Origin: Lachnospiraceae bacterium
GTDB taxonomy: Bacteria > Bacillota > Clostridia > Lachnospirales > Lachnospiraceae
DNA: 33,979 nt
Reading direction: 5' to 3'
Assembly: GCA_017470735.1 (NCBI GenBank)
Contig: JAFUYB010000063.1
Coordinates: forward strand, 1-33,979
Both the position numbers and the translations under genes were made by a program. Below are positions 17,480 through 24,629 of the stretch, one piece after another; within the stretch, counting starts at the first letter, position 1, and each line of letters opens with the position of its first letter. The notes under the pieces were generated by a model, which was not told the DNA's origin, did not search any database, and saw only the letters and a list, made by a program, of their open reading frames with translations.

Positions 17480-18673
17480 ATGGCAAGAAAAGTAGTATTA
17501 GCAGGTGCATGTCGTACGGCAATCGGCAAGATGGGCGGTCAGTTTGCGGGGACACCGGCGGTGGATCTCGGTGCAGTTGTCATCAAAGAGGCACTGAACC
17601 GCGCAGGCGTAAAGCCGGAAGATGTGGATGAGGTCAAGATGGGCTGCGTTATCCAGGCTGGTCTGGGACAGAATGTAGCGCGTCAGGCATCTATTCAGGC
17701 TGGTCTGCCGATCGAAGTACCGGCGATCACGATCAATGTGGTCTGCGGTTCCGGTCTGAAGTGCGTCAATGAAGCTGCCAATATGATCATGGCCGGTCAG
17801 GCAGATGTCGTCGTGGCAGGCGGTATGGAGAATATGAGCCGCGCGCCTTACGCATTAGACAATGCCCGTTACGGTTATCGTATGAACAATGGCGTGCTCA
17901 AGGACACGATGATCTATGACGCGCTGACCGATGCGTTCAATCAGTATCATATGATGATCACGGCTGAGAATGTTGCTGAAAAGTACGGCCTGACAAGGGA
18001 AGAGCTGGACGCATTCGCTGCAAAGAGCCAGCAGAAGGCAGAAGCTGCTATGAAGGAAGGCAAGTTCAAGGATGAGATCGTTCCTGTCGAGGTCAAGACC
18101 CGCAAAGAGACGATCATCGTTGACACGGACGAAGGCCCTCGTCCGGGCACGACGGCAGAAGGTCTTGCAAAGCTTCGCTGCTGCTCCGGCAAGAAGGATG
18201 GCGGTGTCGTTACGGCGGGCAACGCTTCCGGCATCAACGACGGCGCTGCAGCAGTTGTCGTGATGAGCGAGGAAAAGGCAAAAGAGCTTGGCGTTAAGCC
18301 GATGGCCACTTTCGTGGCAGGCGCTCTGGGCGGCGTTGAGCCTGAGATCATGGGCGTTGGTCCGGTTCCGGCAGTACGCAAGGCGGTAAAGATCGCAGGC
18401 GACGGCTACTCTGTAGCAGACATGGATCTGATCGAGGCAAACGAAGCATTCGCGACACAGTCACTTGCAGTGGCACGCGACCTTGAGTTCGATATGGACA
18501 AGGTCAATGTCAACGGCGGCGCAATCGCGCTCGGACATCCGGTAGGCGCTTCCGGCTGCCGTATCCTTGTGACGCTGCTTCATGAGATGCAGAAGAGAGA
18601 CGCCAAGAAGGGTCTTGCGACACTCTGCATCGGCGGTGGAATGGGCTGCGCGACGATTGTTGAGAGAGACTGA
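17480..18673 (+). CDS. thl: Acetyl-CoA acetyltransferase (thiolase)
   Basis: Condenses two acetyl-CoA to acetoacetyl-CoA, the entry step of butyrate synthesis. The 397-residue length is standard. The three catalytic residues are in place: Cys89 (NVVCGSGLK), His353 (GHPVGASG) and Cys383 (CIGGGMG). GGAG precedes the start by eight bases. It heads a cluster with hbd, bcd and etfBA, all on the same strand with small gaps. Codon use here favours GGT/CTG and C- or T-ending codons more than the flanking genes, as expected for a highly expressed pathway. Confidence 0.96.
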   Translation: MARKVVLAGACRTAIGKMGGQFAGTPAVDLGAVVIKEALNRAGVKPEDVDEVKMGCVIQAGLGQNVARQASIQAGLPIEVPAITINVVCGSGLKCVNEAANMIMAGQADVVVAGGMENMSRAPYALDNARYGYRMNNGVLKDTMIYDALTDAFNQYHMMITAENVAEKYGLTREELDAFAAKSQQKAEAAMKEGKFKDEIVPVEVKTRKETIIVDTDEGPRPGTTAEGLAKLRCCSGKKDGGVVTAGNASGINDGAAAVVVMSEEKAKELGVKPMATFVAGALGGVEPEIMGVGPVPAVRKAVKIAGDGYSVADMDLIEANEAFATQSLAVARDLEFDMDKVNVNGGAIALGHPVGASGCRILVTLLHEMQKRDAKKGLATLCIGGGMGCATIVERD

Positions 18674-18712
18674 TCCGTTATAGAGCATGAATACAGATTG
18701 GGAGGTGTATTT

Positions 18713-18892
18713 ATGGCAACAAACACAAAAGAATACAACGGATATCTGTTTGACCAGTTGGAACTCGTGGAACGAGTATTAAAGGTTGCTCATGAAACAA
18801 ATGATGTTGAAAAAATAATTGAAGCAGCAGAATATGAAAAAAGGTTAATCGAACGCAAGTTGTATCAGGATCCCGGTCTGGTAGGAGAATAG
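18713..18892 (+). CDS. Unrecognised 59-aa protein between thl and hbd
   Basis: A short, acidic, mostly helical protein: a Tyr-rich start (KEYNGYLFDQL), then alternating charged and hydrophobic residues (ELVERVLKVAHETND, IIEAAEYEKRLIERKLY), consistent with an amphipathic helix pair. I know no family for it. The start at 18713 follows GGGAGGTG with good spacing; an in-frame start at 18698 overlaps that site. It lies 39 bases after thl and 21 before hbd, so it is almost certainly co-transcribed. Its codons are AT-richer (AAA, ATA, ATT, TTA) than those of its neighbours. Confidence 0.8.
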   Translation: MATNTKEYNGYLFDQLELVERVLKVAHETNDVEKIIEAAEYEKRLIERKLYQDPGLVGE

Positions 18893-18913
18893 AGGTACAG
18901 AAAGGAGAACAAC

Positions 18914-19783
18914 ATGAAAGTAGGAGTTATCGGCGCTGGCACGATGGGACAAGGCATTGCCAAGGCATTTGCCCTTGTGGACGGCTACGAAGTCGCTCTC
19001 TGCGATATCAAGCAGGAGTGGGCTGAGGGCGGCAAGGACAAGATCGCCAAGGGTTACGCGCGTCTGGTCGAAAAAGGCAAGATGGATCAGGCAAAGGTAG
19101 ACGCGATCCTCGCCAGGATCACACCGGGTCTGAAGGAGGATCTGTGCAAGGACGCGGATCTGATCGTTGAGGCTGCATTTGAGGATATGGATGTCAAGAA
19201 GACGACCTTCAAAGAGCTTGATGAGATCTGCAAGGAGAGCTGCATTTTTGCATCCAATACATCTTCCCTTTCGATCACAGAGATCGGCAACGGACTTTCC
19301 CGTCCGATGATCGGTATGCACTTCTTCAATCCGGCTGACCGCATGAAGCTGATCGAGGTCATCGCAGGCGTGAACACACCGGAAGAGACCGTTGCATCGA
19401 TCAAGAAGATATCCGAGGAGATCGGCAAGACTCCGGTACAGGTGAACGAAGCGGCAGGATTCGTAGTCAACCGCATCCTGATTCCGTTGATCAACGAAGC
19501 TGCATTCATCAAGATGGAAGGCGTATCCGATGTAGCAGGCATCGACACAGCAATGAAGCTCGGCGCAAACCATCCGATGGGACCGTTGGAGCTTGGCGAT
19601 TTCATCGGCCTGGACATCTGCCTGGCAATCATGGATGTACTTTACAATGAGACCGGCGACAGCAAGTACCGCGCATGTCCGTTGCTTAGGAAAATGGTTC
19701 GCGGCGGCAATCTCGGTGTGAAGTCAGGCAAGGGCTTCTACATTTACAATGCTGACCGCACGAAGACACCGATGGATGCATGA
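18914..19783 (+). CDS. hbd: 3-hydroxybutyryl-CoA dehydrogenase
   Basis: NAD(P)H-dependent reduction of acetoacetyl-CoA to 3-hydroxybutyryl-CoA. The 289 residues hold an N-terminal Rossmann domain (GVIGAGTMGQGIA), the catalytic His136 and Asn139 segment (GMHFFNP), and the C-terminal dimerisation domain with HPMGPLELGDFIGLD and GVKSGKGFY. The substrate loop reads ADRMKLIEV where VPVMKLVEV is usual. AGGAGA precedes the ATG. The normal neighbour crt (crotonase) is absent on both sides. Confidence 0.95.
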   Translation: MKVGVIGAGTMGQGIAKAFALVDGYEVALCDIKQEWAEGGKDKIAKGYARLVEKGKMDQAKVDAILARITPGLKEDLCKDADLIVEAAFEDMDVKKTTFKELDEICKESCIFASNTSSLSITEIGNGLSRPMIGMHFFNPADRMKLIEVIAGVNTPEETVASIKKISEEIGKTPVQVNEAAGFVVNRILIPLINEAAFIKMEGVSDVAGIDTAMKLGANHPMGPLELGDFIGLDICLAIMDVLYNETGDSKYRACPLLRKMVRGGNLGVKSGKGFYIYNADRTKTPMDA

Positions 19784-19815
19784 GTGTCGCCATGACTACT
19801 GGGAGGTAGACATAT

Positions 19816-19959
19816 ATGACGGATGGCGAATTGTTAAAAAAAACAGCTGAAGAAAACAGAACCCGTATGATCCTTGCAGTGCTCAATGAATGTAAGATTT
19901 CAAATAAGAGCCTGGACGAGGCGATCAAGGAAGTGGAAAAAATTTTGGCTGGAAAATAA
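19816..19959 (+). CDS. Unrecognised 47-aa protein between hbd and bcd
   Basis: Reads MTDGELLKKTAEENRTR at the start, then a hydrophobic stretch MILAVLNEC and a charged helix ending DEAIKEVEKILAGK. It is acidic/amphipathic and probably two helices. No family is recognised. Gene status is supported by GGGAGG nine bases before the ATG, its place 32 bases after hbd and 20 before bcd, and the absence of any other explanation for this gap. Like the 59-aa ORF after thl, it is AT-richer than its neighbours. It could be a regulator, assembly factor or stabilising peptide for the operon enzymes; this is inference from position only. Confidence 0.7.
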   Translation: MTDGELLKKTAEENRTRMILAVLNECKISNKSLDEAIKEVEKILAGK

Positions 19960-19979
19960 ATTATGGAGGAAAGACAAGC

Positions 19980-21131
19980 ATGGATTTTACATTAGATAAA
20001 AAACATGAAATGGCGCGGACTTTGTTCAAGGAGTTCGCCGAGACAGAAGTAAAGCCGCTTGCGCAGGAGACGGATGAGACTGAGGTATTCCCGCGCGAGA
20101 CGGTGACAAAGATGCAGAAAGCCGGCTTCATGGGTATTCCGATTCCCAAGGAGTATGGCGGACAGGGCTGCGACCCTCTGACCTATGTAATGTGTGTCGA
20201 GGAGCTGTCCAAGGTCTGCGGTACGACAGGCGTTATCGTTTCCGCGCACACATCGCTGTGCTGTGACCCGATCCTGACCTATGGTACCGAAGAGCAGAAG
20301 CAGAAGTTTCTGGTACCGCTCGCAAAGGGCGAGAAGTTAGGCGCTTTCGCGCTGACAGAGCCGGGCGCAGGTACAGACGCGCAGGGCGCTCAGACCAAGG
20401 CTGTTGAAGACGGCGATGAGTGGGTGCTGAACGGCACAAAGTGCTTCATCACCAACGGTAAAGAGGCAGATATCTACATCATCTTTGCCGTGACCGACAT
20501 CATCGAGGGCAAGCGCGGACCGCAGAAGCGTTTCTCCGCATTCATCGTTGAGAAGGGCACGCCGGGATTCTCATTCGGTACAAAAGAGAAAAAGATGGGT
20601 ATCCGCGGATCGGCGACTTACGAGCTGATCTTTGAAGACTGCCGTATCCCGAAGGACAATCTTTTAGGCACGCGCGGCAAGGGCTTTGGTATGGCAATGC
20701 ATACGCTTGACGGCGGCCGTATCGGTATCGCTGCCCAGGCACTCGGTATCGGCGAGGGCGCATTGCAGTGCGCGATCGACTTCGTAAAGGAGAGAAAGCA
20801 GTTCGGACGCCCGATCTCCGCATTCCAGAATACACAGTTCCAGCTTGCTGATATGGCAACACGCATGCAGGCTGCACAGTTCATGGTTTACCGTGCGGCA
20901 GAAGCAAAAGCGACGCAGAAGGTTTACTCCGTAGAAGCTGCTGAGGCGAAGCTGTTCGCTGCAGAGGCTGCAATGGCAGTTACGACCAAGGCTGTTCAGC
21001 TTCACGGCGGTTATGGCTACACGCGTGAGTACGATGTTGAACGCATGATGCGTGACGCAAAGATCACTGAGATCTATGAGGGTACATCGGAAGTTCAGCG
21101 CATGGTCATCTCCGGCGCACTGTTGAAGTAG
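19980..21131 (+). CDS. bcd: Butyryl-CoA dehydrogenase (acyl-CoA dehydrogenase)
   Basis: FAD enzyme that reduces crotonyl-CoA to butyryl-CoA, working with EtfAB. In Clostridia the complex bifurcates electrons from NADH to ferredoxin. The 383 residues include the acyl-CoA dehydrogenase pattern [14 protein letters not shown], the FAD contacts ending in FITNGKEAD, and the catalytic Glu367 in [16 protein letters not shown] lies upstream of the ATG. The etfB and etfA genes follow, which supports assignment to the short-chain, electron-bifurcating type. A 148-base spacer precedes etfB. Confidence 0.95.
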   Translation: MDFTLDKKHEMARTLFKEFAETEVKPLAQETDETEVFPRETVTKMQKAGFMGIPIPKEYGGQGCDPLTYVMCVEELSKVCGTTGVIVSAHTSLCCDPILTYGTEEQKQKFLVPLAKGEKLGAFALTEPGAGTDAQGAQTKAVEDGDEWVLNGTKCFITNGKEADIYIIFAVTDIIEGKRGPQKRFSAFIVEKGTPGFSFGTKEKKMGIRGSATYELIFEDCRIPKDNLLGTRGKGFGMAMHTLDGGRIGIAAQALGIGEGALQCAIDFVKERKQFGRPISAFQNTQFQLADMATRMQAAQFMVYRAAEAKATQKVYSVEAAEAKLFAAEAAMAVTTKAVQLHGGYGYTREYDVERMMRDAKITEIYEGTSEVQRMVISGALLK

Positions 21132-21193
21132 CCTGGTCGAAGTCGGTGCAAATGCACTTACGAAGACTGGCATCCGAATGGAACAAGTCAAAT

Positions 21194-21211
21194 TCCGACA
21201 AATGCGTCGGA
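21194..21211 (+). other. Short hairpin in the bcd-etfB gap
   Basis: TCCGAC and GTCGGA form a 6-bp stem around AAATGC, without a T run. It may be an RNA-processing or stability element within the operon mRNA; nothing stronger can be said. Confidence 0.3.
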
Positions 21212-21279
21212 TAACGACGAGGTTATGCTGTCGAATATTTGACGCAGTGGAATGAGGAATTAGGAGGTATGAGAATAAT

Positions 21280-22071
21280 ATGAAAATAGTAGTTTGTATC
21301 AAACAGGTTCCGGATACCGCGGGCGGCGTACAGTTCAACCCGGACGGAACATTGAACAGGGCGGCGATGCTGACGATCATGAACCCGGATGACAAGGCGG
21401 GTCTTGAAGCAGCGCTGCGTATCAAGGACGCGGATCCCGACAATGTCGAGGTGACCGCGCTGACCATGGGTCTCCCGAAGGCTGACGATGTACTGCGTGA
21501 GGCTATGGCTATGGGCGCTGACAAGGGCGTGCTGATCACAGACCGTGTACTCGGCGGCGCAGATACATGGGCGACTTCTTCGACGATCGCGGCAGGTCTT
21601 CGGAATATCGATTATGATCTGATCATCACGGGCCGTCAGGCTATCGATGGTGATACGGCGCAGGTCGGTCCGCAGATCGCGGAGCATCTCGGACTTCCGG
21701 TGATCTCCTATGCAGAGGACATCAAGCTGGAGGACGGCTATGTGACAGTCAAGCGTCAGTATGAGGATCGTTATCATATGCTCAAGGCAAAGCTTCCCTG
21801 CCTGATCACGGCACTGGCTGAGCTGAATGAGCCGCGTTATATGTCACCGGGCGGCATCTTTGACGCATACGATGAGAAGGAAGTGACAGTCTGGGGACGC
21901 AACGATCTGAAGGATCTCGATGATGCCAATATCGGTCTGGCAGGTTCGCCGACCAAGATCGCGAAGGCTTCCGACAAAGTGCGTAAGGGAGCAGGCGAGA
22001 CGGTCAATCTCGATCCGAAGGAGTCCGTGGATTACATCATGGGCAAGTTGCTTGAAAAACATGTGATTTAA
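21280..22071 (+). CDS. etfB: Electron transfer flavoprotein, beta subunit
   Basis: A 263-residue EtfB that pairs with EtfA and carries electrons between NADH, ferredoxin and Bcd. Family features are the start KIVVCIKQVPDT, ALTMGLPKADDVLREAMAMGAD, and the flavin-binding segment GRQAIDGDTAQVGPQIAEHL. The dinucleotide-type motif in the first domain fits bifurcating EtfB proteins, which bind a second FAD, though I infer this from context. AGGAGG is 12 bases upstream of the ATG, a slightly long spacing. A four-codon reading frame (ATG AGA ATA ATA TGA) sits between and overlaps the start. Confidence 0.95.
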   Translation: MKIVVCIKQVPDTAGGVQFNPDGTLNRAAMLTIMNPDDKAGLEAALRIKDADPDNVEVTALTMGLPKADDVLREAMAMGADKGVLITDRVLGGADTWATSSTIAAGLRNIDYDLIITGRQAIDGDTAQVGPQIAEHLGLPVISYAEDIKLEDGYVTVKRQYEDRYHMLKAKLPCLITALAELNEPRYMSPGGIFDAYDEKEVTVWGRNDLKDLDDANIGLAGSPTKIAKASDKVRKGAGETVNLDPKESVDYIMGKLLEKHVI

Positions 22072-22086
22072 TAGGAGGATGTTGTA

Positions 22087-23127
22087 ATGGCTTTAGAAGA
22101 TTACAAAGGAGTATATATCTTTGCTCAGCAGGTGGACAACAAGCTCGACAACATCGCTTTCGAGCTGCTTGGCAAAGCAAGGGATCTGGCAAATGACCTC
22201 GGCGGCGTAGAGGTGGCTGCGGTACTGTTGGGTTCCGGTATCAAGGATTTGGCGGACGAGCTGGCTGAGTACGGCGCGGACAAAGTCATCGTCGTGGACG
22301 ACGCGAGGCTGGAAACTTATCGTACAGAGCCGTATGCACAGGCATTGGCAGGCGTGATCAATGAGTTCAAGCCGGAAATCATGCTGGTAGGCGCTACGGC
22401 AATCGGCCGTGATTTAGGACCGACCGTATCCGCGAGAGTGGCTACCGGTCTTACGGCAGACTGTACATCACTGGATATCGGACAGTTCCCGCTGAACGCA
22501 GAGCCTGACAAGGCAAAGCAGAATCAGCTTCTGATGACCCGTCCGGCATTCGGCGGCAATACGATCGCTACGATCGCATGCCCGGACAACCGTCCGCAGA
22601 TGGCTACGGTTCGCCCCGGCGTTATGCAGAAGATCGAGCCGAAGAAGGGCGCAAAAGCAGAAGTCGTAGAATTCAATCCGGGCTTCCAGGAGAATGACCG
22701 CTATGTCGAGATCCTTGAGGTTGTTAAGGATGTGGCAAAGACAGTCGATATTTCCGAGGCAAAGATTCTCGTATCCGGCGGCCGCGGTGTCGGCAGCCCT
22801 GAGAACTTCAAGCTTCTTGAGGATCTGGCGGACGCGATCGGCGGTACGGTATCCTGCTCGCGTGCAGTTGTAGACAATGGCTGGAAGCCGAAGGATCTGC
22901 AGGTCGGCCAGACCGGCAAGACCGTTCGTCCGAATGTATATTTCGCGATCGGTATTTCCGGCGCGATCCAGCATGTCGCAGGCATGGAAGAGTCCGACAT
23001 CATCATTGCAATCAACAAGGATGAGACGGCTCCGATCTTTGAAGTGGCAGACTATGGTATTGTCGGCGATCTGAACAAGATCGTTCCGCTTCTGACCGAT
23101 GCGATCAAGGCGCAGATGGCGAGCTGA
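22087..23127 (+). CDS. etfA: Electron transfer flavoprotein, alpha subunit
   Basis: A 346-residue EtfA. The C-terminal FAD domain is well conserved (VSGGRGVGSPENF, SRAVVDNGW, QVGQTGKTVRPNVYFAIGISGAIQH, INKDETAPIFEVADYGIVGD). There is no extra N-terminal ferredoxin-like domain of the kind seen in some clostridial EtfA. AGGAGG lies eight bases before the ATG and 15 bases separate it from etfB. It is the last gene of the cluster, followed by a strong terminator at 23194-23227. Confidence 0.96.
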   Translation: MALEDYKGVYIFAQQVDNKLDNIAFELLGKARDLANDLGGVEVAAVLLGSGIKDLADELAEYGADKVIVVDDARLETYRTEPYAQALAGVINEFKPEIMLVGATAIGRDLGPTVSARVATGLTADCTSLDIGQFPLNAEPDKAKQNQLLMTRPAFGGNTIATIACPDNRPQMATVRPGVMQKIEPKKGAKAEVVEFNPGFQENDRYVEILEVVKDVAKTVDISEAKILVSGGRGVGSPENFKLLEDLADAIGGTVSCSRAVVDNGWKPKDLQVGQTGKTVRPNVYFAIGISGAIQHVAGMEESDIIIAINKDETAPIFEVADYGIVGDLNKIVPLLTDAIKAQMAS

Positions 23128-23193
23128 TCATAGATATTGGTGAACAGTTCCATATTGGCGGATTTATGCCGTTAGGTGAATATGTTATGAAAG

Positions 23194-23227
23194 GGCGGTG
23201 GATCCGGAAAGGGTCTGCCGTCTTTTT
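23194..23227 (+). terminator. Terminator after etfA
   Basis: GGCGGTGGATCC pairs with GGGTCTGCCGTC (12 bp including G-T pairs) around GGAAA, followed by TTTTT. It ends only 17 bases before the next start codon. Confidence 0.8.
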
Positions 23228-23244
23228 ATAAGAACGGAGAAAAG

Positions 23245-23526
23245 ATGAATGTATTTGAGACATTGGAACAAGTAAAGGCTAAGGCAGTTGCGGATGTGGA
23301 TTTCCGGGAAGCATTGCTTGCGACAAGGAACGAAAAGAATCCGGTTTCGACCTTCTGCCGCGTTTGCGCTGACGCGGGATTTGCTGTTTCGGCGATGGAT
23401 TTAGTGGATGCCGGAGAAGAAGCGTACGCCGCGATGCGCCGCAGTACGAATGGCGGAGGCGAGAATTCGCCCCTTCTGCAGGGCGAGGACGACTTGTATG
23501 AGATGTTTCTGATTGGATTGGAATAG
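23245..23526 (+). CDS. Nif11-like small protein
   Basis: A 93-residue protein. The first two thirds (FETLEQVKAKAVADVDFREALL, then FCRVCADAGFAVSAMDL) resemble the Nif11 domain, which occurs in nitrogen-fixation-related proteins and as the leader of some RiPP precursors. The last third contains RRSTNGGGENSP followed by an acidic end. I think the same STNGGGENSP tail occurs in related clostridial proteins but cannot verify that here. There are only two Cys and no modification enzymes nearby, so a peptide-precursor role is unproven. CGGAG precedes the ATG. The gene begins right after a terminator with no room for a separate promoter. Confidence 0.65.
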   Translation: MNVFETLEQVKAKAVADVDFREALLATRNEKNPVSTFCRVCADAGFAVSAMDLVDAGEEAYAAMRRSTNGGGENSPLLQGEDDLYEMFLIGLE

Positions 23527-23631
23527 TTCAAGCCGCTCCGGTCTTGCCTGCTGTTCTGCCGTTCTGGACAGTTGGGATTGATCAACAGGATTTGTTTTAG
23601 GAGGTTTTTAAAAGTTTCTTATAATTTTGGC

Positions 23632-23660
23632 TTGACAATTTCAGTGAAGTTGTTTACCAT
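23632..23660 (+). promoter_or_regulatory. Promoter of tRNA-Val(GAC)
   Basis: Perfect TTGACA (23632-23637) and TACCAT (23655-23660), 17-base spacer, 38 bases before the tRNA. A second TATAAT near 23620 lacks a clear -35. The rest of 23527-23631 holds nothing I can name. Confidence 0.7.
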
Positions 23661-23698
23661 TCTGTTTGTTGAATTCGCCAGAGATCTGATTGGCGATT

Positions 23699-23771
23699 GG
23701 GAGTATAGCTCAGCTGGGAGAGCGTCCGCCTGACACGCGGGAGGTCACGGGTTCGAGTCCCGTTGCGCCCA
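23699..23771 (+). tRNA. tRNA-Val (anticodon GAC)
   Basis: A 73-base cloverleaf. D arm GCTC/GAGC, anticodon stem TCCGC/GCGGG around CTGACAC (anticodon GAC), T arm ACGGG/CCCGT with TTCGAGT, discriminator A. The acceptor stem GGGAGTA/TGCGCCC has an A-G mismatch at pair 4-69. CCA is not encoded. Confidence 0.93.
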
Positions 23772-23782
23772 TATTCTTATAT

Positions 23783-23826
23783 ACCTTAGAAACGTTGATT
23801 TATGGTTTCTGGGGTTTTCTTTTTAT
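23783..23826 (+). terminator. Terminator of tRNA-Val(GAC)
   Basis: ACCTTAGAAAC pairs with GTTTCTGGGGT (11 bp with two G-T pairs), followed by a T-rich run, 12 bases after the tRNA. Confidence 0.75.
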
Positions 23827-23891
23827 TCATAAGATTTAGAAAGTACCCATCAGCAATCAAAGGATGGAAAATGTAAAAGGAGCCGTTGATT

Positions 23892-24185
23892 ATGCAAACG
23901 ATTGAAAATATTAAGAGAGCTGTTATACCGATAGCAAAGGATTATGGTATAAGGCGGGTTTTCCTCTTTGGATCATATGCAAAAGGAACAGCCACGGAGG
24001 ATAGTGACGTGGATCTTTTAATTGAAAAAGGTGATAAATTATTTACTTTATTAAGTTTATCCGGTTTTCGGCTTGATACCATAGAGGCTTTGGATATGCC
24101 GGTGGATGTAATTGTTAGAGGAAATGAGGAAACGGAATTCCAGAAAAAAATCAAGGGAAGTGAGATATTGTTATATGAACAATAG
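23892..24185 (+). CDS. MntA-type nucleotidyltransferase antitoxin
   Basis: A 97-residue minimal nucleotidyltransferase. The signature GSYAKGT (27-33) with SDVD (Asp39, Asp41) and a third acidic residue Asp72 (MPVDVIV) is complete. In HEPN/MNT modules this protein (MntA) AMPylates the HEPN toxin HepT and silences it. The start at 23892 follows AAAGGAG by nine bases; a TTG at 23886 is too close. Its stop overlaps the start of a HEPN-like frame by 11 bases, the usual order of such modules, but that partner is cut short. The segment is AT-richer than its surroundings, which suggests acquisition by transfer. Confidence 0.85.
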   Translation: MQTIENIKRAVIPIAKDYGIRRVFLFGSYAKGTATEDSDVDLLIEKGDKLFTLLSLSGFRLDTIEALDMPVDVIVRGNEETEFQKKIKGSEILLYEQ

Positions 24186-24318
24186 GGATAAACAAATTCT
24201 AAAAAGGGTATTGAAATATTGTAATCAGATTCAGGATACAGTAGAACGTTTCGGAGATTCATATATTGCCAAAAATAGCGTCCCTTGGAATTTCGGTTTC
24301 AAGGAACGCTATTTTTGA
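24175..24318 (+). pseudogene. Truncated HepT (HEPN) toxin remnant
   Basis: Forty-seven codons remain. The first 30 or so (MNNRDKQILKRVLKYCNQIQ, then DTVERFGDSY) look like the N-terminal helix of HepT/DUF86 toxins, which are about 110-140 residues long. After that the frame runs into the terminator hairpin of the neighbouring minus-strand tRNAs and ends with an unrelated tail. The RNase motif (Arg-x4-6-His) that lies in the C-terminal half of the family is absent. It is therefore most likely an inactive fragment left beside an intact antitoxin. It overlaps mntA by 11 bases. Confidence 0.75.
24271..24316 (-). terminator. Terminator of the tRNA-Val/tRNA-Ala transcript, bidirectional
   Basis: AAAAATAGCGTcCCTTG and CAAGGaACGCTATTTTT form a long stem with one mismatch. 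On the minus strand it lies 9 bases past tRNA-Ala and ends in five Ts. The symmetry means it can also stop + strand transcripts from the MntA gene. Confidence 0.85.
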
Positions 24319-24325
24319 TCTGAAA

Positions 24326-24398
24326 TGGAGATGGTGGGATTCGAACCCATGACCTCCTGCTTGCGGAGCAGGCGCTCTCCCAACTGAGCTACACCCCC
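24326..24398 (-). tRNA. tRNA-Ala (anticodon CGC)
   Basis: A 73-base cloverleaf with acceptor GGGGGTG/CATCTCC including the G3-U70 pair that defines tRNA-Ala, discriminator A, D arm GCTC/GAGC, anticodon stem CCTGC/GCAGG. The loop reads TCCGCAA: anticodon CGC, but position 33 is C where U is nearly universal. T stem ATGGG/CCCAC has an A-C mismatch at 49-65. Confidence 0.9.
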
Positions 24399-24433
24399 GG
24401 TCAAAACATATAAAATCCGTCTTCCGACGGAAA

Positions 24434-24506
24434 TGGAGCCTGCGGGGCTCGAACCCACGACCTCTCGCGTGTGAGGCGAACGCTCTCCCGGCTGAGCTAA
24501 GACTCC
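24434..24506 (-). tRNA. tRNA-Val (anticodon CAC)
   Basis: A 73-base cloverleaf with acceptor GGAGTCT/AGGCTCC, anticodon stem TTCGC/GCGAG around CTCACAC (anticodon CAC, reading GUG), T arm GTGGG/CCCGC with TTCGAGC, discriminator A. It is transcribed first in the pair with tRNA-Ala, 35 bases upstream of it. Confidence 0.96.
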
Positions 24507-24559
24507 AAAAATGATCCCGCCATTCGGATAGGCAATCATAACATTTGCTGCCAATTCGA

Positions 24560-24589
24560 TTGACTTTTGCTATTGTATCACAATATAAT
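24560..24589 (+). promoter_or_regulatory. Promoter of the YitT-like gene
   Basis: TTGACT (24560-24565) and perfect TATAAT (24584-24589) with an 18-base spacer, about 40 bases before the start codon. It overlaps the minus-strand tRNA promoter. Confidence 0.7.
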
Positions 24590-24600
24590 GTCTGTGCCAA
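24572..24600 (-). promoter_or_regulatory. Promoter of the tRNA-Val(CAC)/tRNA-Ala pair
   Basis: On the minus strand TTGGCA and TACAAT have a 17-base spacer, 65 bases before tRNA-Val. It shares most of its bases with the + strand promoter at 24560-24589. Confidence 0.6.
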
Positions 24601-24629
24601 GTTGTTTTTTTATTTTTTCAGGAGGGCGG

